Positions 19,327-28,962 of a stretch of DNA of 64,000 nt are shown here, piece after piece. The notes under the pieces were generated by a model, which was given only the letters and a program-made list of their open reading frames with translations, did not search any database and was not told where the DNA came from. The DNA is from Streptomyces sp. CC208A. Its GTDB lineage: Bacteria; Actinomycetota; Actinomycetes; Streptomycetales; Streptomycetaceae. Made by a program: the position numbers and the translations under genes. The stretch is taken from the NCBI RefSeq assembly GCF_030010625.1, contig NZ_JASCXN010000011.1, forward strand, positions 1 through 64,000, given 5' to 3'. Within the stretch, counting starts at the first letter, position 1; each line of letters begins with the position of its first letter.

Positions 19327-20613
19327 TCAGGCCCGCCAGGGCAGCTCCGCCGTGACCGTCGTCGGGCCGCCCGCCGGCGAGTCCACCGCCAGCACCCCGT
19401 CCACCGACCGCAGCCGCTCCCCGAGACCGGCGAGTCCCCGGCCGTGCGCCGGGTCCGCGCCGCCCGCGCCGTCGTCCCGCACCTGGAGCATCAGCCGCTC
19501 GCCCGACCGCCACACGTCCACGGAGGCCCGCCGCGCCCGGGCGTGCCGGGCCACGTTCTCCAGCAGCTCCGTGACCGTGAAGTAGGCCAGGCCCTCGATC
19601 GCCGGCACCGGCCGCGCCGGCAGGTCCACCGTCACCGCCACCGGCACCGGGCACCGCCCCGCCACCGACGACAGCGCCGCGTCGAGCCCCCGGTCGGTCA
19701 GGACCGCCGGGTGGATGCCCCGCGCCAGGTCCCGCAGCTCCTTCAGGGCCAGCTTCACCTCGCCGTGCGCCCCGTCCACCAGCAGCGCCGCCGCCTCCGG
19801 GTCCCGGGCCAGGGTCTCCTTCGCGAGCCCCAGGTCGAGCGCGAGCGACGCCAGGCGCGCCTGCGGCCCGTCGTGCAGCTCCCGCTCGATGCGCCGCAGG
19901 TCCGCCGCCGCCGTGTCCACGGCCGTGCCCCGCTCCGACTCCAGCTCCGTCACCCGCTCCGCGAGCCGCCCCGGCCCCAGCAGCCCCGCCACCAGGAAGC
20001 GGTCCACCGCCGTCAGGCCCCGCACCACCGGCGGCCACAGCAGCACGAGGAGCAGCCCGAGCAGACAGGTGACGGTCAGCTCGAAGGGCGAGTCGAGGTA
20101 CAGGGCGTGGGTCTCGTCCCCGTACAGCTGGATCCCGTCCTGGCCCACGTACGCCGGGAAGACCCAGTGCCACGCCGGGTACGTGAGCAGGCCCCAGCCG
20201 CACGTGAAGACGACCAGCGACACGCAGAACGAGAACACCGCCCACGGGAAGCGGACCACCGAGTACAGCAGGTGCCGCCACGCGGACCCGCTCCGCAGCA
20301 TCGCCGTCATCCAGGAGAACGCCCCGCCCGTCCGCCCCCGCACCGGCTCCGGCGCCGCCACGTCCGCCCCGAGCAGCCCCCGCACCAGGGCCCGCTCCAC
20401 CGCGCCGAACCCCCGGGCCACGGCCAGCGACGCCGCGAGGACCGGCACCCCGAGGAAGGTGATCAGCAGCCCGAGCCCCGTGGAGGTCAGTGCCACGGCG
20501 AGCGTGAAGGCGGCGATGCCCAGCGGCAGCCCCACCAGCGTGAAGAGGAAGGCCCGCCAGGTCCGTCCCTGGAAGGGGGCCCGGAGTGCGGAGGGAACGA
20601 GCGGCGAGTCCAT
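19327..20613 (-). CDS. sensor histidine kinase (HisKA_3), paralogue 1
   Basis: A 428-residue kinase. The N-terminal half is a membrane 'Sensor'-type domain with several hydrophobic hairpins (FLFTLVGLPLGIAAFTLAV, then LLYSVVRFPWAVFSFCVSLV). The phosphorylation site is ERELHDGPQARLASLALDLG. The ATPase domain shows ELLENVARHARA (N box) and DDGAGGADP (G box). The ATG at 20613 is chosen because AAGGACG precedes it and the longer frame adds unlikely sequence. Its partner is the response regulator downstream. It is clearly related to the kinase immediately upstream, so the pair arose by tandem duplication. Confidence 0.92.
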   Translation of the reverse strand: MDSPLVPSALRAPFQGRTWRAFLFTLVGLPLGIAAFTLAVALTSTGLGLLITFLGVPVLAASLAVARGFGAVERALVRGLLGADVAAPEPVRGRTGGAFSWMTAMLRSGSAWRHLLYSVVRFPWAVFSFCVSLVVFTCGWGLLTYPAWHWVFPAYVGQDGIQLYGDETHALYLDSPFELTVTCLLGLLLVLLWPPVVRGLTAVDRFLVAGLLGPGRLAERVTELESERGTAVDTAAADLRRIERELHDGPQARLASLALDLGLAKETLARDPEAAALLVDGAHGEVKLALKELRDLARGIHPAVLTDRGLDAALSSVAGRCPVPVAVTVDLPARPVPAIEGLAYFTVTELLENVARHARARRASVDVWRSGERLMLQVRDDGAGGADPAHGRGLAGLGERLRSVDGVLAVDSPAGGPTTVTAELPWRA

Positions 20614-20712
20614 CGGAACGTCCTTCTTCGTCAAGGGGGCTTCGTGGGTACGGCTCCAGGCTCTCGCCCGCCGCCCCCGCCGCACCATGAGGCGGGTCGG
20701 CGTCCTCGGAGG

Positions 20713-20724
20713 GGGGTTATCCCC
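20713..20724. promoter_or_regulatory. GGGGTTATCCCC motif upstream of kinase 1
   Basis: Near-palindrome about 100 bases upstream of kinase 1. The same 12-mer, in opposite orientation, is upstream of kinase 2 at 22154-22165. Confidence 0.55.
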
Positions 20725-20738
20725 ACCGGAGGACAACC

Positions 20739-20926
20739 GGTCAGGTCGGCGCCCGCTCCTGTCAGGGCAGCTTCGCCGTGGCCGTGGTCAGGTCGGCGCC
20801 CGCTCCTGTCAGGGCAGCTTCGCCGTGGCCGTGGTCAGGTCGGCGCCCGCTCCTGTCAGGGCAGCTCCGCCGTGACCGTCGTCAGGCCGGCGCCCGCCCC
20901 CGCCAGGGCAGCTCCGCCGTGACCGT
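20739..20926. repeat. four tandem 47-bp repeats across the end of kinase 2
   Basis: Copies at 20739-20785, 20786-20832, 20833-20879 and 20880-20926. The first three are nearly identical and the fourth, which contains the stop codon of kinase 2, is diverged. Read on the minus strand each unit encodes the kinase C-terminus TVTAELPWR, so the array arose by repeated duplication of the gene's own 3' end. The 47-base length shifts the frame each time. Confidence 0.9.
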
Positions 20927-22093
20927 CGTCGGGCCGCCCGCCGGCGAGTCCACGACCAGCAGGCCGTCCACCGCGCCCAGCCGCTCCGCGAGGCCGGTGA
21001 GCCCCGTGCCCGCGCCGTCGAGGCGGGCGCCGCCCACGCCGTCGTCCCGCACCTGGAGCAGCAGCCGGTCCTCCGTGCGCCACACCTCCACCGACGCCGT
21101 ACGGGCCCCGGCGTGCTTGGAGACGTTCTGCAGCAGCTCCGAGACCGTGAAGTACGCGATGCCCTCGATGGCCTCCGCGGGCCGCTCGGCCAGGTCCACC
21201 GTCACCTTCGCGGGGACCGTGCACCGGCCCGCCAGCGAGGACAGCGCCGCGCCGAGTCCCCGGTCGGTCAGGACCGCCGGGTGGATGCCCCGCGCCAGGT
21301 CCCGCAGCTCCTGGAGGGCCAGCTTCACCTCGCCGTGCGCCTCCGCGACCATCGCCGCGGCCGCCTCCGGGTCCTCGTGCAGCTTCTCCTTCGCCAGACC
21401 GAGCCCCATCGCCAGGGCCACGAGCCGTGCCTGCGCGCCGTCGTGCAGGTCCCGCTCGATGCGCCGCAGGTCCGCCGCCGCCGTGTCCACGACCACGCCC
21501 CGGTCCGACTCCAGCTCGGCGATCCGCCGCTCCAGCTCGTCCGACGGCGAGAGCAGCCCCCGCACCATGCCCCGGTCCGCCGCCGCCAGACCCCGTGTGA
21601 CGAACGGCAGCACCGGCCACAGCGCCACCAGCGCCACCAGCGTCACCGCGAAGGCGACCACGCCCCACGGCAGCCGGATCAGCCCGTACAGCTGGGTCCG
21701 CCACGCCACCGGATCCGTCAGCCGCGACCACAGCCACGGCAGCCCGCGCCCGGCCGACGGCAGCCGCGACGGCTCGGCGACGTCCACCCCGAGCAGCCAC
21801 CGCGCCCGCGCCCGCTCCGACCGCCCGATCCCGCGCGCCCCCGCGAGCCCGGCCGCGAGCAGCGGCAGGCCGATCACGGTGACGGACAGGGCGACGCCGA
21901 CGAGCACGGTGGTCACGGCGTAGACGAAGCCCACGAGGGCGGCGGGCAGGTCGAGGAGGAGGAAGGAGATCTCCTGCCACGTCTCCTTCCCGTACGCGGT
22001 CCGCCGCCGCGCGGGGGTGCGCTCGGGCGCTGCGGCGGGGGAACCCCCGGCCGCTGCGGCGGGGGGAGGAGAGCTCTGCTGATCGGCGGTCAT
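20882..22093 (-). CDS. sensor histidine kinase (HisKA_3), paralogue 2
   Basis: A 403-residue kinase with the same plan as its neighbour. A proline- and alanine-rich N-terminus leads into membrane hairpins (FLLLDLPAALVGFVYAVTTV and LPWGVVAFAVTLVALVALW). The phospho-acceptor region is ERDLHDGAQARLVALAMGLG, the N box is ELLQNVSKHAGA and the G box is DDGVGGARL. No response regulator is adjacent; the nearest is beyond kinase 1. Either both kinases feed one regulator or this one is an orphan. Its end lies in the 47-bp tandem repeat array. Confidence 0.92.
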   Translation of the reverse strand: MTADQQSSPPPAAAAGGSPAAAPERTPARRRTAYGKETWQEISFLLLDLPAALVGFVYAVTTVLVGVALSVTVIGLPLLAAGLAGARGIGRSERARARWLLGVDVAEPSRLPSAGRGLPWLWSRLTDPVAWRTQLYGLIRLPWGVVAFAVTLVALVALWPVLPFVTRGLAAADRGMVRGLLSPSDELERRIAELESDRGVVVDTAAADLRRIERDLHDGAQARLVALAMGLGLAKEKLHEDPEAAAAMVAEAHGEVKLALQELRDLARGIHPAVLTDRGLGAALSSLAGRCTVPAKVTVDLAERPAEAIEGIAYFTVSELLQNVSKHAGARTASVEVWRTEDRLLLQVRDDGVGGARLDGAGTGLTGLAERLGAVDGLLVVDSPAGGPTTVTAELPWRGRAPA

Positions 22094-22153
22094 GCCCCCA
22101 GCCTGCCGTCCCCCGCCCCCTCCGGACCATGGGGGAGGTGGGCGTCGGGCAGG

Positions 22154-22165
22154 GGGGATAACCCC
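22154..22165. promoter_or_regulatory. GGGGATAACCCC motif upstream of kinase 2
   Basis: Near-palindrome 61 bases upstream of kinase 2 and about 90 bases upstream of the divergent nuoA. The flanking bases also resemble the region before kinase 1, which implies the promoter was duplicated with the gene or is a shared operator. Confidence 0.55.
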
Positions 22166-22255
22166 ACCCGCACCTGCTTACGCTGCTTTTAGCAGGGCCT
22201 AGACTCGCGTCCGAGAATCCGAGAAGACGGCAGCGAGGACTGAGGGGCGGCGGAC

Positions 22256-22660
22256 GTGCGGGAACCGACCGTAGTCGCGGCGAACCAGGCGGCGGACTAT
22301 TTCGACACGTACTCCGTCGTCGGGCTGCTCGCCGTCGTCGGCGTGCTCTTCGTGGCGATCGCCTTCGGCGCCGGGCGGCTGCTCCGGCCCGTCGTGCCGA
22401 CCCCGGAGAAACTCCTCACCTACGAGTGCGGCGTCGACCCCGTCGGCGAGGGCTGGGCCCACACCCAGGTCCGCTACTACGTCTACGCCTTCCTCTACGT
22501 CATCTTCGCCGTCGACTCGATCTTCCTCTTCCCGTGGGCGACGGTCTTCGCCGCGCCCGGCTACGGCGCCACCACCCTGGTCGAGATGTTCGTCTTCCTC
22601 GGCTTCCTGGCCGTCGGCCTGCTCTACGCGTACAAGAAGGGCGTCCTGGCATGGACGTAA
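22256..22660 (+). CDS. nuoA: NADH-quinone oxidoreductase subunit A (second nuo cluster)
   Basis: A 134-residue membrane subunit with three helices. [15 protein letters not shown] between helices 1 and 2 is the conserved loop near the quinone channel, and [22 protein letters not shown] is the hallmark second helix. GTG start. It is the first gene of a tight nuoABCHIJKLMN operon and overlaps nuoB by ten bases. It belongs to a partial complex I with no nuoDEFG. Confidence 0.95.
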   Translation: MREPTVVAANQAADYFDTYSVVGLLAVVGVLFVAIAFGAGRLLRPVVPTPEKLLTYECGVDPVGEGWAHTQVRYYVYAFLYVIFAVDSIFLFPWATVFAAPGYGATTLVEMFVFLGFLAVGLLYAYKKGVLAWT

Positions 22661-23244
22661 CACCCGGAACCCCCACGGGGGCCGCCGTGCCCCTGCCCGC
22701 GCCGAAGCTCGGGACGCTCGCCCGCCTGGCCCCCGAGCCCATGAAGGTCGTCCTCAACTGGGGCCGCCGCTACAGCCTCTGGGTCTTCAACTTCGGTCTC
22801 GCATGCTGCGCGATCGAGTTCATCGCCGCGTCCATGGCCCGGCACGACTTCATCCGGCTCGGCGTGATCCCCTTCGCGCCGGGCCCCCGCCAGGCCGACC
22901 TGATGATCGTCTCCGGCACGGTCACCGACAAGATGGCCCCGGCGGTGAAGCGCCTGTACGAGCAGATGCCCGAGCCGAAGTACGTCATCTCCTTCGGCGC
23001 CTGCTCGAACTGCGGCGGCCCCTACTGGGACTCGTACTCCGTCACCAAGGGCGTCGACCAGATCATCCCGGTCGACGTGTACGTACCCGGCTGCCCGCCC
23101 CGCCCCGAGGCGCTCCTCCAGGGCATCCTCAAGCTCCAGGAGAAGATCGCCCGGGAGAGCGTGGCCGAGCGGTACGGGACCGGCGGCCCCACCGTCGCCC
23201 AGCTGACCAGCCCCCTCGTGACGCCCCCGGGAGCCGAGGCATGA
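22651..23244 (+). CDS. nuoB: NADH-quinone oxidoreductase subunit B
   Basis: A 197-residue iron-sulfur subunit. The ligands of cluster N2 are visible: the tandem Cys in [10 protein letters not shown] (about residues 51-52), GACSNCGG near 117, and VPGCPPRPE near 146. N2 is the last cluster before quinone, so electrons can still reach quinone in this partial complex. It overlaps nuoA upstream and nuoC by four bases (ATGA). Confidence 0.96.
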   Translation: MDVTPGTPTGAAVPLPAPKLGTLARLAPEPMKVVLNWGRRYSLWVFNFGLACCAIEFIAASMARHDFIRLGVIPFAPGPRQADLMIVSGTVTDKMAPAVKRLYEQMPEPKYVISFGACSNCGGPYWDSYSVTKGVDQIIPVDVYVPGCPPRPEALLQGILKLQEKIARESVAERYGTGGPTVAQLTSPLVTPPGAEA

Positions 23245-24533
23245 GCGACGGCACGAACGACAGCGCGCGCGACCTGTACGGCACCCTCCCGGACGCGGTC
23301 ACGGACGTCTTCGGCCCCGACGCCACGGCCGACCTCTCGTACGAGCTCCTGACCGTCGACGTCCCGCCGGCCGCCTGGCTCGACGCCCTGCGGACCGCCC
23401 GCGACACCCTCGGCTGCGCCTACTTCGACTGGCTGAGCGCGGTCGACGAGCCCGGCACCGGCTTCCGGGTCTGCGCCCACGTCGCCGCCGTCGGCGACGG
23501 CGCCCCCCGCCGCCTGCTGCTCCGCACCACCGTCGACCACGCGGCCCCGTCGCTGCCGACGGCGATCGGGGTGTACGCGGGCGCGGCCTGGCACGAGCGC
23601 GAGACGCACGAGATGTTCGGCGTCGTCTTCGAGGACCACCCGAACCTCACCCCGCTCCTCCTCCCCGAGAACTTCGAGGGCCACCCCCTCCGCAAGGACT
23701 TCGTCCTCGCCGCCCGCGTCGCCAAGGCCTGGCCCGGCGCGAAGGAACCGGGCGAGTCGCACGACGGCGGCCCCAAGCGCCGCCAGATGCTGCCGCCCGG
23801 CGTCCCGGACCCCAACGAGTGGGGCCCCCTGAAGGGCCAGCTCCCCCCGGCCCCCGAACGCCCCGCCCGCGCGGCCGCCGCCGACCGCCCCCGCCGCACC
23901 CGCACAGCAGCCGAAGGCTCGGCCACCCAGGACACCCCGGCCCCCCGCCGTACGCGCTCCGCGTCGCAGGGCTCGGCGAGCCAGGTGGCCCCGGAGACCC
24001 CGGCGGCCCCGGCGGCTCCCGCCGCCCGGCCGCGCCGTATGCGGTCGGCGTCGGAAGGCTCGGCGAGCCAGACGGCCCCGGAGGCCCCGGCGGCTCCGGC
24101 CGCTCCGGAGTCCGGCGCGGCTCCCGCCGCCCGGCCGCGCCGTACGCGCTCCGCGTCGCAGGGCTCGGCGAGCCAGGCGGCCCCGGAGACCCCGGAGGCC
24201 CCGGAGACCCCGGCGGCCCCGGCGGCTCCGGAGTCCGGCGCGGCTCCCGCCGCCCCGCCGCGCCGGATGCGCTCGGCCTCGCAGGGCTCGGCGAGCCAGG
24301 CGACGCCGGCGGAGGCCGCCGACGGCGTGGCGCCCTCCGCGCCCCCCGCGCCCCCGCGCCGCCCCCGCGCCTCGGACGCCCCCTGGCACCACGCCCGTCC
24401 GGCCTTCGACGAGACACCGGAACCGTCCACGGACGACACGGACGCCGCTCCCGAAGCCGCCCCCGAGGCCGACCCCGACACCCGTCCCGACCCCGACACC
24501 CGTCCCGACCCCGCCGGAGGCGATCCCGCGTGA
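23241..24533 (+). CDS. nuoC: NADH-quinone oxidoreductase subunit C with long repetitive C-terminal tail
   Basis: A 430-residue protein. Residues 1 to about 195 are an ordinary Nuo[14 protein letters not shown], then the signature [19 protein letters not shown] and [12 protein letters not shown]. The remaining roughly 230 residues are a low-complexity tail of about five units built on RRxRSASxGSASQ separated by Ala/Pro/Glu stretches, ending in Asp/Pro repeats. Bacterial NuoC is usually 180-250 residues. nuoD should follow but is absent, and nuoH begins inside the stop codon. The tail is probably disordered and positively charged in patches. Confidence 0.92.
   Translation: MSDGTNDSARDLYGTLPDAVTDVFGPDATADLSYELLTVDVPPAAWLDALRTARDTLGCAYFDWLSAVDEPGTGFRVCAHVAAVGDGAPRRLLLRTTVDHAAPSLPTAIGVYAGAAWHERETHEMFGVVFEDHPNLTPLLLPENFEGHPLRKDFVLAARVAKAWPGAKEPGESHDGGPKRRQMLPPGVPDPNEWGPLKGQLPPAPERPARAAAADRPRRTRTAAEGSATQDTPAPRRTRSASQGSASQVAPETPAAPAAPAARPRRMRSASEGSASQTAPEAPAAPAAPESGAAPAARPRRTRSASQGSASQAAPETPEAPETPAAPAAPESGAAPAAPPRRMRSASQGSASQATPAEAADGVAPSAPPAPPRRPRASDAPWHHARPAFDETPEPSTDDTDAAPEAAPEADPDTRPDPDTRPDPAGGDPA
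23889..24320 (+). repeat. in-frame repeats encoding the NuoC tail
   Basis: Degenerate DNA repeats of roughly 85-125 bases, each with a core similar to CGCTCCGCGTCGCAGGGCTC and GGCGAGCCAG. They keep the reading frame and vary by whole codons in the Ala/Pro/Glu linkers, which indicates selection to stay open. Confidence 0.85.
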
Positions 24534-25492
24534 ACGACGCACTCGACGTCGCCGTCCGGCTGCTCCTCGTCTTCGCCGCCTTCCTCGTGCTGCCGCTCGT
24601 CGTCGGACAGACCGAGCACAAGGTGATGGCCCACATGCAGGGGCGGCTCGGGCCCATGTACGCCGGTGGCTTCCACGGCTGGGCCCAGCTCGTCGCCGAC
24701 GGCGTGAAGTTCGCGCAGAAGGAGGACGTCGTCCCGAAGGACGCCGACCGGCGGGTCTTCCGGCTCGCACCGGCCGTCGCCCTCCTCCCGTACCTGCTCG
24801 TCCTCGTCGCCATCCCGGTCGCACCGGGCGCCGTCGGCGCGGTCGTCGACGCGGGGATCTTCTTCGTGCTCGCCGTCATGGGCGTCGGCGTGCTCGGCAG
24901 CCTGATGGCCGGCTGGGCGTCCGCCAACAAGTTCTCCCTGCTCGGCGGTCTGCGCACGGCCGCCCAGCTGCTCGCGTACGAGCTGCCGATGCTGCTCGCC
25001 GCCGCCTCCGTCGCGATGGCGGCCGGCACCGTCTCGCTCACCGGCCTCCTCGACGCCTTCGAGTGGTGGTGGGTGCCGTGGCAGATCGTCGGCGCGCTGG
25101 TCTTCTTCGTCGCGGGCCTCGCCGAACTCCAGCGGCCCCCGTTCGACATGCCGGTCGCCGACTCGGAGATCATCTTCGGCGCGTACACCGAGTACACCGG
25201 TCTCCGCTTCGCGCTCTTCCTGCTCGCCGAGTACGCCGGCATCGTCGTCCTCTGCGGACTGACCACCGTCCTCTTCCTCGGCGGCTGGCACGGCCCCTTC
25301 GGCGGCGACGGCCTCGGCTGGCTCTGGACGCTCCTCAAGACCGCCGTCCTGGCCTTCGTCGTCATCTGGCTGCGGGTCTCCTACCCGCGCCTGCGCGAGG
25401 ACCAGCTCCAGAAGCTGGCCTGGACGACCCTCGTCCCGCTCGCCCTGGCGCAGATCGCGCTCACCGGCATCGTGAAGGTGGCGATTCAGTAA
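24530..25492 (+). CDS. nuoH: NADH-quinone oxidoreductase subunit H
   Basis: A 320-residue membrane subunit with eight predicted helices, connecting the hydrophilic arm to the proton pumps and forming part of the quinone chamber. [18 protein letters not shown] and [20 protein letters not shown] (the acidic loop facing quinone) are fully conserved. GTG start overlapping the nuoC stop. Retention of these loops suggests real quinone chemistry even though nuoD is missing next door. Confidence 0.96.
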   Translation: MNDALDVAVRLLLVFAAFLVLPLVVGQTEHKVMAHMQGRLGPMYAGGFHGWAQLVADGVKFAQKEDVVPKDADRRVFRLAPAVALLPYLLVLVAIPVAPGAVGAVVDAGIFFVLAVMGVGVLGSLMAGWASANKFSLLGGLRTAAQLLAYELPMLLAAASVAMAAGTVSLTGLLDAFEWWWVPWQIVGALVFFVAGLAELQRPPFDMPVADSEIIFGAYTEYTGLRFALFLLAEYAGIVVLCGLTTVLFLGGWHGPFGGDGLGWLWTLLKTAVLAFVVIWLRVSYPRLREDQLQKLAWTTLVPLALAQIALTGIVKVAIQ

Positions 25493-26064
25493 TGGCCCCG
25501 ATTCCTGGCTCCGGGCTCGCCAAGGGCCTCGCCGTCACCCTCCGCACCATGACGCGCAGGTCCGTCACCGCCCAGTACCCGGACGTACAGCCCGAGCTGC
25601 CGCCCCGGTCCCGGGGGGTGATCGCGCTGTTCGAGGAGAACTGCACGGTCTGCATGCTGTGCGCCCGCGAGTGCCCCGACTGGTGCATCTACATCGACTC
25701 GCACAAGGAGACGGTCCCGGCCGCCACCCCCGGCGGCCGCGAGCGCAGCCGGAACGTCCTCGACCGCTTCGCCATCGACTTCTCCCTCTGCATGTACTGC
25801 GGGATCTGCGTCGAGGTGTGCCCCTTCGACGCCCTCTTCTGGTCGCCGGAGTTCGAGTACGCGGAGACCGACATCCACGAGCTCACCCACGAGCGGGACA
25901 AGCTCCGCGAGTGGATGTGGACCGTCCCCGAGCCGCCCGCGCTCGACCCGGGCGCCGAGGAGCCCAAGGAGATCGCCGCCGCCCGCAAGGCCGCCGAGAA
26001 GGCCGCCGCGGCCCAGGCGGCGGCCCGGGCGGCCGAGGCCGATCAGCAGGAGGGCGACGCGTGA
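25492..26064 (+). CDS. nuoI: NADH-quinone oxidoreductase subunit I (2x[4Fe-4S])
   Basis: A 190-residue ferredoxin-like subunit. Two complete cluster motifs are present: [12 protein letters not shown] and [12 protein letters not shown] (clusters N6a and N6b). The C-terminus is an Ala/Lys/Glu-rich helix. In this cluster NuoI is the outermost electron-accepting subunit, because the NADH module is absent. It could take electrons directly from ferredoxin. Stop and start codons are shared with nuoH and nuoJ. Confidence 0.95.
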   Translation: MAPIPGSGLAKGLAVTLRTMTRRSVTAQYPDVQPELPPRSRGVIALFEENCTVCMLCARECPDWCIYIDSHKETVPAATPGGRERSRNVLDRFAIDFSLCMYCGICVEVCPFDALFWSPEFEYAETDIHELTHERDKLREWMWTVPEPPALDPGAEEPKEIAAARKAAEKAAAAQAAARAAEADQQEGDA

Positions 26065-26636
26065 TCCTCGCCGCCGCACAGACCGTCCAGACCGCCCAGA
26101 CCGCCCCCGGCTTCCTCTCGCCCTCCGGCGTCGAGGTCGCCTTCCTCCTCGTCGGCCTCGTCACCCTCGGCGCCGCGATCGTCTCCGTCACCACGAAGCA
26201 GCTCGTGCACGCCGCGCTCTGGCTCGTGGTCGCGCTCGGCGGGCTCGCCGTCGAGTACCTCCTCCTGACCGCCGAGTTCATCGCCTGGGTCCAGGTCCTG
26301 ATCTACGTCGGCTCGGTCGTCGTCCTGATCCTCTTCGGGCTCATGCTCACCAAGGCCCCCATCGGCCGCTCCCCGGACGCCGACTCGGGCAACCGGCCGG
26401 TCGCCCTCGCCGTCGCGGTCGCCGCCGCCGTGGCGCTCGTCTGGGTGGTCGCCGACGCCTTCCGCACCACCTGGATCGAGCTGGACGGGCCCGCGCAGGG
26501 CTCCACCGGCGTCACCGGAGAGATCCTCTTCCGGCACTGGGTGCTGCCCTTCGAGGCGCTGTCGGTGCTGCTGCTCGCCGCCCTGGTCGGCGCCATCGTC
26601 CTGTCCCGCAAGAAGCCGGAAGGGGAGCGGGACTGA
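26061..26636 (+). CDS. nuoJ: NADH-quinone oxidoreductase subunit J
   Basis: A 191-residue protein with five membrane helices. [20 protein letters not shown] and [20 protein letters not shown] are the conserved third-helix pi-bulge region. GTG start within the nuoI stop. Part of the proton-translocating base of the complex. Confidence 0.95.
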   Translation: MILAAAQTVQTAQTAPGFLSPSGVEVAFLLVGLVTLGAAIVSVTTKQLVHAALWLVVALGGLAVEYLLLTAEFIAWVQVLIYVGSVVVLILFGLMLTKAPIGRSPDADSGNRPVALAVAVAAAVALVWVVADAFRTTWIELDGPAQGSTGVTGEILFRHWVLPFEALSVLLLAALVGAIVLSRKKPEGERD

Positions 26637-26983
26637 TGCACCTCGCCTACCCCGCCGTCCTCGCCGCGCTCCTCTTCTGCGTCGGCCTGTACGGCGTCCT
26701 CGCCCGCCGCAACGCGATCCTGGTCCTGATGTCGGTCGAGCTGATGCTCAACGCCGTCAACCTCAACCTGGTCGCCTTCGACGTCTGGCTCCGCGACGCC
26801 CTCCACGCCGGCCAGGCCCTCACCCTCTTCACCATCGCGATCGCCGCCGCCGAGATCGGCATCGGCCTCGCGATCGTCCTCATGGTCCACCGCAGCCGGG
26901 GCACGTCGGACGTCGACCGCCTCCGAGACACGGCCGAGTCCCGGGAAGACAGCACCGACGAGAAGGCCGAGGCCACCGCGTGA
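26636..26983 (+). CDS. nuoK: NADH-quinone oxidoreductase subunit K
   Basis: A 115-residue, three-helix subunit. Conserved acidic residues lie in [19 protein letters not shown] (Glu in helix 2) and [16 protein letters not shown] (Glu in helix 3), which relay protons in other bacteria. An extra hydrophilic C-terminal tail of about 25 residues is present. Stop and start are shared with its neighbours. Confidence 0.95.
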   Translation: MHLAYPAVLAALLFCVGLYGVLARRNAILVLMSVELMLNAVNLNLVAFDVWLRDALHAGQALTLFTIAIAAAEIGIGLAIVLMVHRSRGTSDVDRLRDTAESREDSTDEKAEATA

Positions 26984-28959
26984 CCACCACGACCCTCGCC
27001 GTCCTCGTCCCCCTCCTGCCCTTCCTCGGCGCCGCCGCCGGCCTCGCCGTCGGCCGCACCGCCCCCGGCTTCGTCCGGCCGCTCGCCGTCCTGCCGACGC
27101 TCACCGCCGCCGTCCTCGCCGTCGTCGTCGCCTTCCGCCAGGGCGGGGACACGGTGATCGACGCGGCCACCGAGCTCACGCCCACCGGCTCCGTCCCGAT
27201 CTCGCTGGGCCTCCACATCGACGGCTTCGCCGCCCTCGTCGCCGTCCTCGTCGGCGTGGTCGCGAGCTGCGTGCAGATCTACTCGACCGGCTACCTCCGC
27301 GAGGACCCCCGCTACCCCTCGTACGCCGCGCTCGTCTCCCTCTTCACCTCCGCGATGCTCCTCGTCGTCTACTCCGGCGACCTGATGGTGCTCCTGGTCG
27401 GCTGGGAGATCATGGGCATCTGCTCGTACTTCCTCGTCGGCCACTACTGGGAGACCCCCGAGGCGCGCTCCGCCTCCCTGAAGGCCTTCCTCGTCACCAA
27501 GCTCGGCGACGTCCCCTTCCTCTTCGGGCTCTTCGCGCTCGCCACCGACGCCGGCACCTTCCGCATCGACGGGATCCTCGCCACCGTCGCCAGCGGCGGC
27601 CTCGACCACCCCACCCTGGTGGCGCTGCTGCTCCTCGCGGGCGTCGCGGGGAAGTCCGCGCAGTTCCCGCTGCACACCTGGCTCCCGGACGCCATGGCCG
27701 GCCCGACGCCGGTCTCCGCGCTCATCCACGCGGCCACCATGGTCGCCGCCGGCATCTACTTCGTCGCCCGTCTCCTGCCGGTCTTCGCCGCCTCGGCCGC
27801 CGCGATGACCGTGCTCGCCGTGATGGCCGCGATCACCATGACCGGCTCGGCGCTCGCCGCGCTCGCCCAGGACGACATCAAGCGGGTCCTCGCCTACTCG
27901 ACGATCGGCCAGCTCGGCTACATGGCCGGCGCGCTCGCCGTCGGCGACCGGGGCGCCGCCGTCTTCCACCTCCTCTCGCACGCCGCCTTCAAGGCGCTGC
28001 TCTTCCTCGCCGCCGGCGCGGTCATCCACGCCGCCGGCACCAACTCGCTCACCGCCATGTCCCGGATGAGCGGCCTGGCGAAGCGGGTCCCCGACGCGTA
28101 CTGGACGATGACCGTCGCCCTCCTCGCGCTCGCCGCGATCCCGCCCTTCGCCGGCTTCTTCTCCAAGGAGGCCGTCCTGGTCGCCGCCGAGCACACCGCG
28201 CTCGGCGACCGCTCCGGCGCCCCCGCCGCCGCGGGCTGGACGATCCTCGTCGCGGGCCTGCTGACCGCCCTCCTCACCGCCGCGTACGCGCTCCGCCTCT
28301 GGCTGCGCGCCTTCCGCGGCCGAGGCGCAGAAGCCCCGGATCACGGACGCCAGCCGCTCGCGATGACGAGCGTCCTGTGGGTCCTGGCGGTCCCCTCCCT
28401 CGGTTTCGGCCTGAGCGCCGCCCACCTCGACGACTGGTTCGACGGCGAGGCCCTCACCCCCGCCCTGACCACCGTCGTCCTCGGCACCGGCCTCGCCGTC
28501 GCCGGCGGCGCCGTCACGTACGCCGTCTGGCGCACCCTCACCGCACGGGCCGTCCCCCCGGTCCCGACCCCGCACGTCGCCCACCCGGACGCCGAGGCGG
28601 GCCTGGTCGAGGCCGAGGCGCTGCACCTGCCGCACCCCGCCGAGGACCCGGCCGACCCCGGCCGCGCCCTCCTCGGCCCGCTGTACGGCCCGGCCGCCGA
28701 CGGCTTCCACCTGGACGCCCTCTACCGGAAGGCCTTCGTCCGCCCCGTGCTCGGCGCCGCCTCCCTGGTCCGCTTCCTGGACCGCGAGGTCGTCGACACC
28801 TACGTGAGCGGTGCGGCCGGCACCGCCAAGGGCCTCGGTTGGCTCGTCCGCCGCGCCCAGACCGGCAACCTGCAGACCTACCTCAGCGCCCTGCTCGCCG
28901 GCTCCGTCGTCCTGGCGATCGCCGCCGTCGCCCTCGCCAACGCCTTCGCCGGAGCGTGA
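26980..28959 (+). CDS. nuoL: NADH-quinone oxidoreductase subunit L (antiporter-like)
   Basis: A 659-residue antiporter-type pump. [19 protein letters not shown] and [20 protein letters not shown] contain the key Glu and the first Lys/His region, [14 protein letters not shown] the later Lys, and the C-terminal helices with the lateral amphipathic segment follow. GTG start. A full-length NuoL implies that the complex still pumps. Confidence 0.96.
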   Translation: MTTTTLAVLVPLLPFLGAAAGLAVGRTAPGFVRPLAVLPTLTAAVLAVVVAFRQGGDTVIDAATELTPTGSVPISLGLHIDGFAALVAVLVGVVASCVQIYSTGYLREDPRYPSYAALVSLFTSAMLLVVYSGDLMVLLVGWEIMGICSYFLVGHYWETPEARSASLKAFLVTKLGDVPFLFGLFALATDAGTFRIDGILATVASGGLDHPTLVALLLLAGVAGKSAQFPLHTWLPDAMAGPTPVSALIHAATMVAAGIYFVARLLPVFAASAAAMTVLAVMAAITMTGSALAALAQDDIKRVLAYSTIGQLGYMAGALAVGDRGAAVFHLLSHAAFKALLFLAAGAVIHAAGTNSLTAMSRMSGLAKRVPDAYWTMTVALLALAAIPPFAGFFSKEAVLVAAEHTALGDRSGAPAAAGWTILVAGLLTALLTAAYALRLWLRAFRGRGAEAPDHGRQPLAMTSVLWVLAVPSLGFGLSAAHLDDWFDGEALTPALTTVVLGTGLAVAGGAVTYAVWRTLTARAVPPVPTPHVAHPDAEAGLVEAEALHLPHPAEDPADPGRALLGPLYGPAADGFHLDALYRKAFVRPVLGAASLVRFLDREVVDTYVSGAAGTAKGLGWLVRRAQTGNLQTYLSALLAGSVVLAIAAVALANAFAGA

Positions 28960-28962
28960 GCC

